The notes beneath the pieces were generated by a model. That model was not told the origin of the DNA, made no database searches, and worked only from the letters and a program-made list of their open reading frames with translations. A stretch of 50,753 nucleotides of DNA from Candidatus Poseidonia sp. (GTDB taxonomy: Archaea > Thermoplasmatota > Poseidoniia > Poseidoniales > Poseidoniaceae), in contig JAURAI010000011.1 of the NCBI GenBank assembly GCA_030829545.1, positions 1-50,753 of the forward strand. Direction: 5' to 3'. The translations under genes and the position numbers were made by a program. Below, piece after piece: positions 43,701 through 50,679 of this stretch (its first letter is position 1; each line of letters opens with the position of its first letter).

Positions 43701-45757
43701 ATGTTGTTGAACTAACAGCAAGGTACGAATTCCAGCCTACTGTCACGCATACTCAACGTGTCACCATCAATGTTGAACAAATTGATCAAGTCCAAGTGGT
43801 AACGGCTGGAAGCAGTGGATTATCTGCAAAACCAGGGAGCTCAAGTTTCTTTTCAATTTCAGTGCGAAATACAGGGAATGCTCCGGCCCAATACAGTATT
43901 GATTGCGTATCTGAACAACGGTGGCAATTGATGCTCGGCGGCTCAAACTCGTCCCAATTGGACTTTGAACCGCTCAATATTCTCGAGTACCTACCGATGT
44001 CAATTCGCATTATTGTTCCTCTTGTTGCAAATGGAGTCCCTGCAGCGGGTGATACTGACCAAGTTACCTGTTATGTCACATCCTTGACCGACCCTACGAT
44101 GAATTTCACCGAAACAGTGACCATTGAAGTCTTACCTCAGGAATCCTTTGATGTGAACCTTCTTGACGATGAAGGCCCAGTGGGTCCCTCTCAACTGGCA
44201 GACGATATCTCTGTGGATAACGGGCAACAGGTCCATCTGAATGTTTCAGTAGAAAATACTGGAAACATCGCAGTCGATTTAGAGGTCTCAGTTCTGCCAG
44301 ACAACCCACAATGGGCTATGGAAGTTCGGTATGACACGCAAAAGGATTCACGAAAAGTCACTCTTTCATTGGCCCCGGGCATGACCACAACGGTCGAGTT
44401 GGTCTTCGCAGTTCCACTCACTGCGGAAGAAGGTGACTCAAATACCTACACCATACGAACGGAGCGATCCAACCAAAACTTCATCCAAAACATCACGAAA
44501 TTGATTGTCCGTGATGAATTGGGGATCACACTCACTCCTCCCTCCGACTCAATCATTGAAGTGTCAATCGGTGATGTCTATTCATACGGTGAATTCGTCG
44601 TAAAGAATACAGGGAATACCGACTTAACCCTCAATTGGACTCACGGATTGGCTCTTGATGGATGGCAAGTTGGTTTCGCCAACCCGTCGCTCTACCTTGA
44701 ACCACGAGAAGAAAAAGTGGTTCGCTTTGGCCTTATTCCTCCAGCACAAGAGCAAGTGTCTCAGAATGCATTTGAAATTTTAATTGCAGTAGAAGGGTCC
44801 AATGCTGGAAGGGTTGTTGAATCCAGTCAGATGATGACCATTGCAGTTGTTGAATCCTCCTTTGCGAACATCACCATTGAAACTGAAAGCGAGCAGCCAT
44901 TGCGTGGTATTTCTCGTCAGGACGGCCGTTCTCTCACGCTTGTTGTTCGCAACGATGGCAACATTCCATTGAATGCAGAACTCACTGGGGTTCTGTTGGG
45001 CAAGGATGAGATGATTCGTAGTGATTGGGACCTTGACCTCAGTATGACAACCATCAGTGATTTGTCGGTTGGGGACTCGGTTGACCTCGTCATCACGCTC
45101 ATGCCATCTGAATCTGTCAGTCGTTCGATGGTACAATTCCATCTCAAAATCACGGTGGGTGCAACCGTCGTTGCATCACAAACAATTGATGTCAGCGTAG
45201 AAACTGCCACAGGTGACGGAGGTTTGTTCAGCATACTTCCTCCCGCAGTAAGTTTTGGACTTGTCACTGTTGCACTCATCGGCTTGGTCGTGATTGGCCG
45301 TCGTATGAAAAAATCAGGTGAATTGGGTGATGATGGATTGGAATTGGTAGCGCCAAATACCCATGTCAATCCAGACCTTCTCGATGAACGCCGGAATAAT
45401 GCGCTCGATTTGGGCAATTCAGTTGACGACTTGACCAGCGGTGAAGTCAGTGACGACGAGATTGCGCAGGCCATCATGCAATCAATGGATCTTCCAGCCC
45501 TTCCTGCTCAAGTTCCCTCGGGCTTACCTCCTGCAGGATTGCCTCCGCGTAGAGCCGCTTCCGCCCCGCTGCCAATGGGCCTTCCACCAGCAGGCATGCC
45601 TCCCGTTGCTAAACAGTTGCCCGCCTTGCCACAAGCCCTTCCAACTGCACCAGCGGTGCAGACTGGTCCGCCCCTACCGCCCGGTGGCTTACCGTCCGGG
45701 TGGACTGCCGAACAATGGCAGCATTATGGCCATGAATGGCTCAAGCGACAAGGCTGA
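40793..45757 (+). CDS. Giant membrane-anchored subtilisin-like protease (S8) with LPxGWT tail
   Basis: 1654 residues from the ATG at 40793 (MRSRVTLLFVLLLFVLTPLS, a signal peptide); the frame is open from 40754. A propeptide-like region precedes the S8 domain, with Asp292 in AISDTGLD, His326 in NAGHGTHVA and Ser522 in LSGTSQATA. At the oxyanion position the usual Asn is Asp425 (FSVGDRGTSG). A P-domain-like jelly roll (FSLDPSHGIDITLAWTDEAG, then VNDLDLVLIDPSG) follows. Several CARDB/NEW3-like Ig modules come after (VRNTGNAPAQYSI, VENTGNIAVDLEV, VKNTGNTDLTLNW, VRNDGNIPLNAEL). A membrane helix lies at about 1480-1505, then basic residues and a tail of about 150 residues ending LPPGGLPSGWTAEQW then QHYGHEWLKRQG. 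Likely an extracellular protease for protein-rich organic matter, cell-anchored. Confidence 0.9.
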   Translation: MRSRVTLLFVLLLFVLTPLSQAINSTVSASHLDQEEQPEMMAVQALSDEEQLQLAADHWSEMPNAQMISIELKDASGMLHLAAGSFDPTQTKGPDVASSLRRSDDAAHTGLAMLQLHDSNGQVLSDLVAEYGLKVLDALHDEGWLVRLPNAPTSTIQTLNEDERVRWVGHQQPGWRLAPELLTFTEADQYISMIPSSDLGLGGYGDLATDLVRYGAVEAWCDEWSCQSLVTSQSYIEFIRNIAHDGRIIWSELAMELRVHNAIAWSLSGVQSVEDNAAFTLDGSGEMIAISDTGLDQNHPDLVGRVAATYTQFGLDTSPADSNAGHGTHVAVTVLGDGSGDSSARGIAPEANLVMYALEHDPTGVFGRIGSIYDLLRDAEQMTARIAVNAWGLNGNYGQYSADARSVDVFVNDRQDVTPIFSVGDRGTSGASQVTSPGTAKNVIAIGASTTGMSGTAQAGAVANFSSQGPSLDGRIKPDLVAPGVGICSGLAEEAQSPAGPDCLTGSHAGGNAYYMSLSGTSQATAVASGVAALTREFIREQVGVSSPSSALVKAAMINGATDLGTPDIPNNLEGWGQIDLERTVMPTDGTTTLDTFFDDNKPLESGFGLLYSFSLDPSHGIDITLAWTDEAGSANAPGNQKRLVNDLDLVLIDPSGTQWLGNQFSQGFSVIGGSADETNNVERIRIASGALPSSQGQWIVQVLHRGGTTQNFGLVMAAAATPTPQADLVVFDGSILTSSVNPLKDDLISIRLAWVNQGTSTSGDFDIILEDTTTQQTLATSTRSALAPGMIDSYTIFHQFTTTGIHSLRLAIDTGNQVPEMNDASSGTDNNIWEQDVEVTALGVRVVIANADGTVPETAEERSNNAVINLDVRNDSGIDLPLVILHEGTGNQSVLLSSSMVQIPAPGRENFFLPSADLWSRNFDETPNFVLTGQGTNDANKSINLRLEDLDADLTTNPENPRYVRAGTYVVELTARYEFQPTVTHTQRVTINVEQIDQVQVVTAGSSGLSAKPGSSSFFSISVRNTGNAPAQYSIDCVSEQRWQLMLGGSNSSQLDFEPLNILEYLPMSIRIIVPLVANGVPAAGDTDQVTCYVTSLTDPTMNFTETVTIEVLPQESFDVNLLDDEGPVGPSQLADDISVDNGQQVHLNVSVENTGNIAVDLEVSVLPDNPQWAMEVRYDTQKDSRKVTLSLAPGMTTTVELVFAVPLTAEEGDSNTYTIRTERSNQNFIQNITKLIVRDELGITLTPPSDSIIEVSIGDVYSYGEFVVKNTGNTDLTLNWTHGLALDGWQVGFANPSLYLEPREEKVVRFGLIPPAQEQVSQNAFEILIAVEGSNAGRVVESSQMMTIAVVESSFANITIETESEQPLRGISRQDGRSLTLVVRNDGNIPLNAELTGVLLGKDEMIRSDWDLDLSMTTISDLSVGDSVDLVITLMPSESVSRSMVQFHLKITVGATVVASQTIDVSVETATGDGGLFSILPPAVSFGLVTVALIGLVVIGRRMKKSGELGDDGLELVAPNTHVNPDLLDERRNNALDLGNSVDDLTSGEVSDDEIAQAIMQSMDLPALPAQVPSGLPPAGLPPRRAASAPLPMGLPPAGMPPVAKQLPALPQALPTAPAVQTGPPLPPGGLPSGWTAEQWQHYGHEWLKRQG

Positions 45758-45764
45758 AACCGTG

Positions 45765-45794
45765 TCAACGTTGAAAGGGTGGAGTGCGCACCCT
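45765..45794 (+). promoter_or_regulatory. Palindrome and hairpin before adk
   Basis: TCAACGTTGA at 45765-45774 is a perfect 10-bp palindrome and is followed at once by AGGGTG-GAGTGCG-CACCCT (45776-45794), a perfect 6-bp stem with a 7-nt loop. The ATG of adk is 6 nt after the stem, and no free ribosome-binding site is visible. The pair could be an operator plus leader structure, or part of the processing or attenuation between the subtilase and adk. Confidence 0.4.
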
Positions 45795-45799
45795 AATCC

Positions 45800-46426
45800 A
45801 TGGGCAGTATCGTTCTCTTTGGACCTCCTGGGGCTGGCAAAGGTACTCAGGCACAACGAATTATGGAATACACTCACCTCCCGCAGGTCTCAACCGGTGA
45901 CATGCTACGTGCTGCTGTCAAAGCGGGTACAGCCATTGGTCTCGAAGCAAAATCCTACATGGACCGAGGAGCCCTTGTTCCCGACGATGTGATTCTTGGT
46001 CTCATCAAAGAGCGAATCGAAGAAGATGATGCGGCCAACGGCGTGATGTTCGACGGCTTCCCTCGTACCATTCCACAAGCGGAAGCGCTCAGTCAACTTA
46101 CAGAGATTACACATGTTTTAGCCATTGATGTCCCTGATGAGCGAATTGTTGAACGAATCTGTGGGCGTTCAACCTGCGGGACTTGTGGGACTGTCTTCCA
46201 TGACGTGTTCAACCCGGTGCCAGAAGACGGCTGTGGGTGCAGCCAATACGTCGAGAAACGACGTGCAGATGACACAGAATCAACTGTCTTGACACGCCTC
46301 GGAGCATATCACGAGCAGACCTCTCCACTCGCATCATGGTACGAAGAGCGTGGTTTATTCCACCGAGTTGACGGTGACCGTGCAATTGATGAAATCACGA
46401 CCGATCTTCTCAACGTACTTCAGTGA
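45800..46426 (+). CDS. adk: Adenylate kinase (bacterial-type, zinc LID)
   Basis: 208 residues. P-loop GPPGAGKGT at residues 8-16, AMP-binding STGDMLRAA and DGFPRT, and a long LID domain with four Cys: CGTC... and CGCS near 134-155, arranged as in zinc-binding LIDs of Gram-positive adenylate kinases (with CGRSTCGTCG upstream). The enzyme interconverts ATP + AMP and 2 ADP. Most euryarchaea use a different, trimeric archaeal kinase, but this P-loop form with LID is the bacterial/eukaryotic type and probably came by transfer. It is followed by rnp4 and a CRM gene with gaps of 9 nt and an overlap, so the three are co-transcribed. The start ATG is clear from the P-loop distance. Confidence 0.95.
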   Translation: MGSIVLFGPPGAGKGTQAQRIMEYTHLPQVSTGDMLRAAVKAGTAIGLEAKSYMDRGALVPDDVILGLIKERIEEDDAANGVMFDGFPRTIPQAEALSQLTEITHVLAIDVPDERIVERICGRSTCGTCGTVFHDVFNPVPEDGCGCSQYVEKRRADDTESTVLTRLGAYHEQTSPLASWYEERGLFHRVDGDRAIDEITTDLLNVLQ

Positions 46427-46435
46427 GGCATTCAA

Positions 46436-46795
46436 ATGGGTCGCCGAAAGCAACGTCGTTCACGCCAACAGCGTGGGGAAAAGGCACGAGAGGCCCAGTC
46501 CCATTTGACGGCGATTCTCATGAGCCCCCTTGATCATCCTCGCGATGTTGTAGAATCTGCAGCAGTTCATCTTTCCAAAGTGTCGCAGCGGCATCGCCTA
46601 TCACTTCCCTCAAACGTGCGCTCACGGGTTTGCCGAAAGTGCTGGGGATCCAATAGTTTCACATCTCAATTCCGCGTTCGAGTCAAGGCAGGGCAGCGGA
46701 TTCACACCTGTCTGCGCTGCGGAACCATTCGACGGTACGGGGCTGGTCCAAAAGCACATCGAATTGCTCGTGTAACTGGAGGGGTGAATGAATGA
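46436..46795 (+). CDS. rnp4: Ribonuclease P protein component 4 (Rpp21)
   Basis: 119 residues. A basic N-terminal helix region (MGRRKQRRSRQQRGEKAREA) precedes the zinc ribbon CRKC...CLRCG at about 64-95. GTIRRYGAGPK just after the last Cys pair is typical of Rpp21/Rnp4. The subunit works with Rpp29 on the specificity side of the RNase P RNA, which removes 5' leaders from pre-tRNA. GTGAGG lies about 7 nt before the ATG. The gene overlaps the next (CRM protein) by 4 nt, ATGA, so they are translationally coupled. Confidence 0.92.
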   Translation: MGRRKQRRSRQQRGEKAREAQSHLTAILMSPLDHPRDVVESAAVHLSKVSQRHRLSLPSNVRSRVCRKCWGSNSFTSQFRVRVKAGQRIHTCLRCGTIRRYGAGPKAHRIARVTGGVNE

Positions 46796-47058
46796 CAACA
46801 ATTCCATCACACATTATGCAGGAGGCTAAATCACGGGATTTCCGACCCAGCGTCCGTATCGGCAAATCGGGTCTCAGCGAGACGGTTATGGATGAAATAC
46901 GTCAGCAATTGCGTTCGCGCTCTCTGGTCAAGGTCAAAGTCAACAAAGGCCTTTTTGAACGTGAGCAACGTTCGGCAGTCTGGGCTCAAATCGCAGAACA
47001 AAGCGACTCCACACTGGTCTTGCAGCGTGGGAACATTGGCGTATTGTGGCGAAGTTAA
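46792..47058 (+). CDS. CRM/YhbY-domain RNA-binding protein
   Basis: 88 residues covering one CRM domain: RPSVRIGKSGLSETVMDEI with the GKxGL-type loop at about 21-25, then LVKVKVNKGLF and an ending QRGNIGVLWRS. YhbY/CRM proteins bind structured RNA and associate with pre-50S ribosomes in bacteria; in archaea the gene is often next to rnp4, as here. A strong GGAGGGGTGA lies about 4 nt before the ATG. Likely a ribosome-assembly or tRNA/RNase P-related factor. Confidence 0.9.
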   Translation: MTTIPSHIMQEAKSRDFRPSVRIGKSGLSETVMDEIRQQLRSRSLVKVKVNKGLFEREQRSAVWAQIAEQSDSTLVLQRGNIGVLWRS

Positions 47059-47084
47059 ATCTTCGGGACGCAAAGGGTCAAAGA

Positions 47085-47100
47085 GTGGCCACTGGTGGCT
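47085..47100. promoter_or_regulatory. Palindrome upstream of the transporter gene
   Basis: AGTGGCCACT at 47085-47094 is a perfect 10-bp palindrome, and GCCAC-TG-GTGGC (47089-47100) is an overlapping perfect inverted repeat. The transporter ATG is 20 nt further on, with GAGGT about 8 nt before it. It could be an operator or mRNA hairpin controlling the transporter. Confidence 0.35.
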
Positions 47101-47119
47101 TAATCACTGAGGTCACACC

Positions 47120-48880
47120 ATGAACTCTCACCTTTTTACAAATCGTAGTCGACAGATTTCCTTTCTACTGCTTATTTTTGTTGGCTTCATGCTCCTCTCA
47201 GGATACACCCAAGCAGCTGGCGGCGGAGGTGTCGGCATTGAGGTCCACATCAAAGACGGCTTGGAAACACAGGCCATATGGGTTGGTCTCGCCATTCTCT
47301 TTGGTGTTTACACGTTAATTATTTTTGAATGGGTCCATCGAACCCTCGCTGCTGCAGTAGGTGGACTTCTCGCAGTCCTAGCATTGAATTATTACGCCGT
47401 TGAAGATACCTTCACGCTTGCTGAAATTACGACCATGATCGACTGGGAAACCATTGGGCTTTTACTGGGAATGATGGTGATGGTTGGTATTCTCTCCAAC
47501 ACAGGAGTGTTCGAATACTTCGCAGTTCTTTCGTATAAGAAAAGTGGCGGTTCAATTTGGACGCTGGTCGTCATTCTCTGTTCAGTGACTGCAGTTCTTT
47601 CGGCATTTTTAGACAATGTCACAACCATGCTTCTGTTGACGCCAGTGACCATCCAACTTGCCAAGGTTCTGGACATCAAACCGATACCCCTGTTAATTTC
47701 GGAAGTCTTGTTCTCGAATATTGGTGGTGCAGCAACGATGATTGGCGATCCTCCAAACATCATGATTGGCTCGGGCCTCTCTGCTAGCAAGATCGCTGAG
47801 GCTGAGGGCGGTAAATACGTTGATCCAACCTACAACGGAGGCGCTGGTATTGATTTGGCTCAGTACGGCGTGACTTTCAACGATTTCATCATTGAAATGG
47901 CACCGGGAATCTTCATGTGCATCGTGCCATCGTTCATGTTTTTGAAGTGGTTTTACGCTGATGAATTTTCTGGGACACGAATTCGTGACATCGCTGAACT
48001 TGAGGCAAAGTATGGTATCAAAGACCCAGCAATGCTCAAAGTTGCAGGTGTGATCCTTGCGCTGGTCATCATCAATTTCTTTGCCCACCCCATCACTCAC
48101 ATCGCTGTTTCTTGGATTGCTTTGGTTGGTGCTGTGGTCATGCTCCTGGCAACTGACCGGCACGATATCGAGGAGCCGCTCCATCACGTTGAATGGACCA
48201 CTCTTCTCTTCTTTGCTGGACTCTTCGTGCTCGTGCACTCTCTGCAGGAAATCGGCGTGATTGCCTTCATTGGAGAATACGTAGAAAAGGCGATTCAATT
48301 CTTCGGTAGCGATACAGGGGACGGTCAAACTGTGCGCCTTGCAGCCGCCATTCTCATCGTCTTGTGGGTTTCTGCAGTTGCATCTGCCTTCATTGACAAC
48401 ATCCCTTACACCGCAACCATGATTCCAATCGTGTTGCAAATCTCATACAATCTCGGCGAGTACCTTCTCACTCCGCTCATTTGGGCGTTGGCCTTTGGAG
48501 CCTGTCTTGGAGGAAACGGTACACTCATCGGTGCCTCTGCGAATGTAGTTACGGCTGGAATGTCCGAGGATGCTGGATACCCTATATCCTTCAACGAATT
48601 TTTCAGAGCTGGATTCCCGATTATGATCATCACGACCTTCATTGTATCGTTGTACATGTTGTTGGTATTCGTCGTCGGTGCAGATGGTGGTGCCAACTTC
48701 GTCAAACTCATCCTCATCGGTGTGACATCGTTGAGCATCATCGGGCAGTTGGCACGTGGACGGAGCAAAGGAAAGTCCTTTTCAGAAGCCCTTGTCGACG
48801 ACGAGATGGACGGCCTTGCTGAAATGGTCACCGATGTCAAATCCAAAACGGCTCAATTGCTTCGTGGCGAAGAAGAATAA
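47120..48880 (+). CDS. ArsB/NhaD-type ion transporter (IT superfamily)
   Basis: 586 residues with about 12 hydrophobic helices, one of them a likely signal/first helix (FLLLIFVGFMLLSG). The inverted-repeat signature of the ion transporter superfamily is present: SAFLDNVTTMLLLTP and FSNIGGAATMIGDPPNIMIG in the first half, SAFIDNIPYTATMIP and GGNGTLIGASANVV in the second. This places it with ArsB arsenite pumps, NhaD Na+/H+ antiporters and P-protein permeases. The DPPNIMIG segment is common to NhaD and P-protein. No ars genes lie nearby, so Na+/H+ exchange or organic anion transport suits a marine cell at least as well as arsenite export. The C-terminus is cytosolic, charged (VTDVKSKTAQLLRGEEE). 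Transport class is firm, substrate unknown. Confidence 0.85.
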   Translation: MNSHLFTNRSRQISFLLLIFVGFMLLSGYTQAAGGGGVGIEVHIKDGLETQAIWVGLAILFGVYTLIIFEWVHRTLAAAVGGLLAVLALNYYAVEDTFTLAEITTMIDWETIGLLLGMMVMVGILSNTGVFEYFAVLSYKKSGGSIWTLVVILCSVTAVLSAFLDNVTTMLLLTPVTIQLAKVLDIKPIPLLISEVLFSNIGGAATMIGDPPNIMIGSGLSASKIAEAEGGKYVDPTYNGGAGIDLAQYGVTFNDFIIEMAPGIFMCIVPSFMFLKWFYADEFSGTRIRDIAELEAKYGIKDPAMLKVAGVILALVIINFFAHPITHIAVSWIALVGAVVMLLATDRHDIEEPLHHVEWTTLLFFAGLFVLVHSLQEIGVIAFIGEYVEKAIQFFGSDTGDGQTVRLAAAILIVLWVSAVASAFIDNIPYTATMIPIVLQISYNLGEYLLTPLIWALAFGACLGGNGTLIGASANVVTAGMSEDAGYPISFNEFFRAGFPIMIITTFIVSLYMLLVFVVGADGGANFVKLILIGVTSLSIIGQLARGRSKGKSFSEALVDDEMDGLAEMVTDVKSKTAQLLRGEEE

Positions 48881-48943
48881 GCCACAATCACATGGGCGTT
48901 GAGTTCAAGTCCTTTGGCGACAACGGTTGGCTGAGGCAGAGCC

Positions 48944-50431
48944 ATGTTTGAATGCAGAGTCTGCGGTTTGCTTTCCCTCCGGGGAACATCATGCCCGGCC
49001 TGCGGGAGCCAACATCGTGACGATCTGTCAACCACGTTGGAGTCCGAAGAAATTCTTCCCACTGATGTTCCAGGATTGGATGACGCTGCAGAATCTTGGT
49101 ATGAGTTGGAAGGAATTGAACCCCCAACGCCAGAGGAGAGCGAACAACAGTCCAGTGATTCCAGTAGCCTGCCCTTTGGCTTCCAGGGCGAATCCAATGT
49201 TTACGCTTCGAATTTACCGTTCGGTATTGGTAGTTTTGCAGAAGGCATACCCTTTGATTCTGCGGGAGCCGATGAAGACCGATTTCCACTCACTTCGCAA
49301 CCCGACAAGTCACATCCTGCTGAAACGGCTCGGGTCGCTCAAGCAGACCAACATGCTCCTACCCCTGTGGCTGCAATACCGTTAGAACCTGCTCCAGCGC
49401 CTCCAGTCCCTTCAGTGCCAGTGCAACCTGCTCCAGCGCCTCCTGTCCCTTCAGTGCCAGTGCAACCTGCTCCAGCGCCCATCCCTGTCTCGAGGCCTTC
49501 GCAGTCACCACTGCCTGCCCTTGACGCCGATGTGAAACCGATGCTTGAGCTCCCTGCGATTGAAGCAGCCATCCCACCAGGACATCTCCCTCCTCCCGTA
49601 TCACCTGCTGCTGCGCCCTCCCAGCCTGTTCGGCTCGACTCAGCACGTTTGGTCTCTCGTGCACCTACTACAGAGGAAGAAGATGTTCCAGCCTATTGGA
49701 AAATCGATGCGGAGATTCCAAATTATGAAGAAATATACGATAACACTGAGGAAGTGATTGAGGTGAGTTATACTTCCCTCGATGATGATGTTGTCGTATA
49801 CGACCACTCGAGCGATTCTCCAGCGGCAGTATTCTACTCTCCTCTGGAGGCAACGCCCACCCAAACTGTCGCACCATCAATTCAACTGGATCTTCATCCG
49901 ATTCAGGCACTCGCTGTTGATGTTGGTGGGGACCCAGAACTGGCAACCTACTTACAAGATGGATTCCTCGCAATGCAGCAACAATCCTGGTCAAAAGCAG
50001 CGAGGAATTTCCAGAAAATGGCATCGAGAATGCCCTCCAGTCCTGAGGTTTTCAACAATTATGGCATTGCCCTACTTCAGCGTGCCTCGAGTATGAAGGC
50101 AGATGCAGACCCTCAGCAGCAACAACTTGCGGATGCACAATTTGAGTCATCCATTTTGGCCCTGCGAGAAGCGGCAAAGAATGCTCCATCCAATGGTGAA
50201 ATCTTGATCAATCTAGCACACGCCCTCATTAATAGCGGCCGTGCGGAGAAAGCATTGGGAATCATGAACGTTCACAATGCACGGGATACGGCCTCGGCCA
50301 AAGGCCTCAATACTGCTGCAGTTGCGATGTTCCAACTTGGTCAACCGGCCCAGGCTATCGCTACGCTGAAACTTGCCGGAAGCGATGATGTTGTTCAACG
50401 AAACCTGGCTCAATTTTCAGCACAATCTTAG
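48944..50431 (+). CDS. Zinc-ribbon, proline-rich and TPR protein, unrecognised
   Basis: 495 residues from the ATG at 48944; GAGG lies about 7 nt upstream. An N-terminal zinc ribbon CRVCG...CPACGS (residues 4-22) is followed by a long acidic and Pro-rich disordered region (about 30-300) with a 13-residue repeat PAPAPPVPSVPVQ present twice plus a third start, and by a C-terminal block of TPR-like helical pairs at about 325-490 (LQDGFLAMQQQSWSKAARNF, FNNYGIALLQRA, ILINLAHALINSGRAEKAL). TPR domains bind peptide ends of partner proteins. No signal peptide, so it is cytosolic, perhaps a scaffold. It is the last coding gene before the rRNA. Family not recognised. Confidence 0.78.
   Translation: MFECRVCGLLSLRGTSCPACGSQHRDDLSTTLESEEILPTDVPGLDDAAESWYELEGIEPPTPEESEQQSSDSSSLPFGFQGESNVYASNLPFGIGSFAEGIPFDSAGADEDRFPLTSQPDKSHPAETARVAQADQHAPTPVAAIPLEPAPAPPVPSVPVQPAPAPPVPSVPVQPAPAPIPVSRPSQSPLPALDADVKPMLELPAIEAAIPPGHLPPPVSPAAAPSQPVRLDSARLVSRAPTTEEEDVPAYWKIDAEIPNYEEIYDNTEEVIEVSYTSLDDDVVVYDHSSDSPAAVFYSPLEATPTQTVAPSIQLDLHPIQALAVDVGGDPELATYLQDGFLAMQQQSWSKAARNFQKMASRMPSSPEVFNNYGIALLQRASSMKADADPQQQQLADAQFESSILALREAAKNAPSNGEILINLAHALINSGRAEKALGIMNVHNARDTASAKGLNTAAVAMFQLGQPAQAIATLKLAGSDDVVQRNLAQFSAQS
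49388..49480 (+). repeat. 39-bp in-frame tandem repeat, two full copies plus a part
   Basis: The unit begins CCTGCTCCAGCGCCTCC and encodes PAPAPPVPSVPVQ. Copies occupy 49388-49426 and 49427-49465, with 15 further bases (49466-49480) of a third. The two full copies differ at one base (a silent position in the Pro codon of the sixth residue). It lies in the disordered linker of the zinc-ribbon/TPR protein, so copy number can change without breaking the frame. Confidence 0.9.
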
Positions 50432-50679
50432 ATTCCGTCCCATGGAGGCCTAAAAAGGTCGGAAATACGAGGACTGTTCTTCATCCACTGGACCTTTTAC
50501 AACCGATTTCTTCTTATACGGGGGGAAGGTCGGGTGGTTGCTTAGCACCCTGTTATGCATGTTGTGATGGGGGAAGGGCTGAGGAGAATCACCCCGAGGA
50601 GGTGGTTTTCTGAGGAGGCCGAATTGGCATGATATAGATACCGAAGGGTTACTCATATGGTGTGGTAACATACACATGT
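50432..50679 (+). promoter_or_regulatory. 23S rRNA leader region with promoter candidate and hairpins
   Basis: This 248-bp stretch has no credible gene. TTCTTATAC at about 50511-50519 is a TATA candidate. Downstream are GGGTG...CACCC (50532-50550), a 10-bp stem GAGAATCACC/GGTGGTTTTC with a 7-nt loop (50584-50610, two wobble pairs), and a bulged hairpin CATATG...CATGTG (50654-50680) that ends where the rRNA begins. These may be transcribed leader or processing elements of the precursor. No tRNA-Ala or 16S gene is present. Confidence 0.45.

Noticed and set aside
45441-45992. 183-residue plus-strand frame across the subtilase end and adk start
   Set aside because: It overlaps two clear genes in another frame; the Pro-rich part is a frame-shifted reading of the tail linker.
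47693-48439. 248-residue minus-strand frame inside the transporter gene
   Set aside because: It is antisense to transmembrane segments, rich in His/Cys/Asn as expected for complement of hydrophobic codons, and has no supporting signals.
49388-49480. Possible CRISPR array from the 39-bp repeats
   Set aside because: The copies are directly adjacent with no spacers and are translated in frame as a Pro-rich linker.
50450-50677. 75-residue minus-strand frame in the rRNA leader
   Set aside because: It lies in a structured non-coding region next to 23S rRNA, with no ribosome-binding site or recognisable domain.
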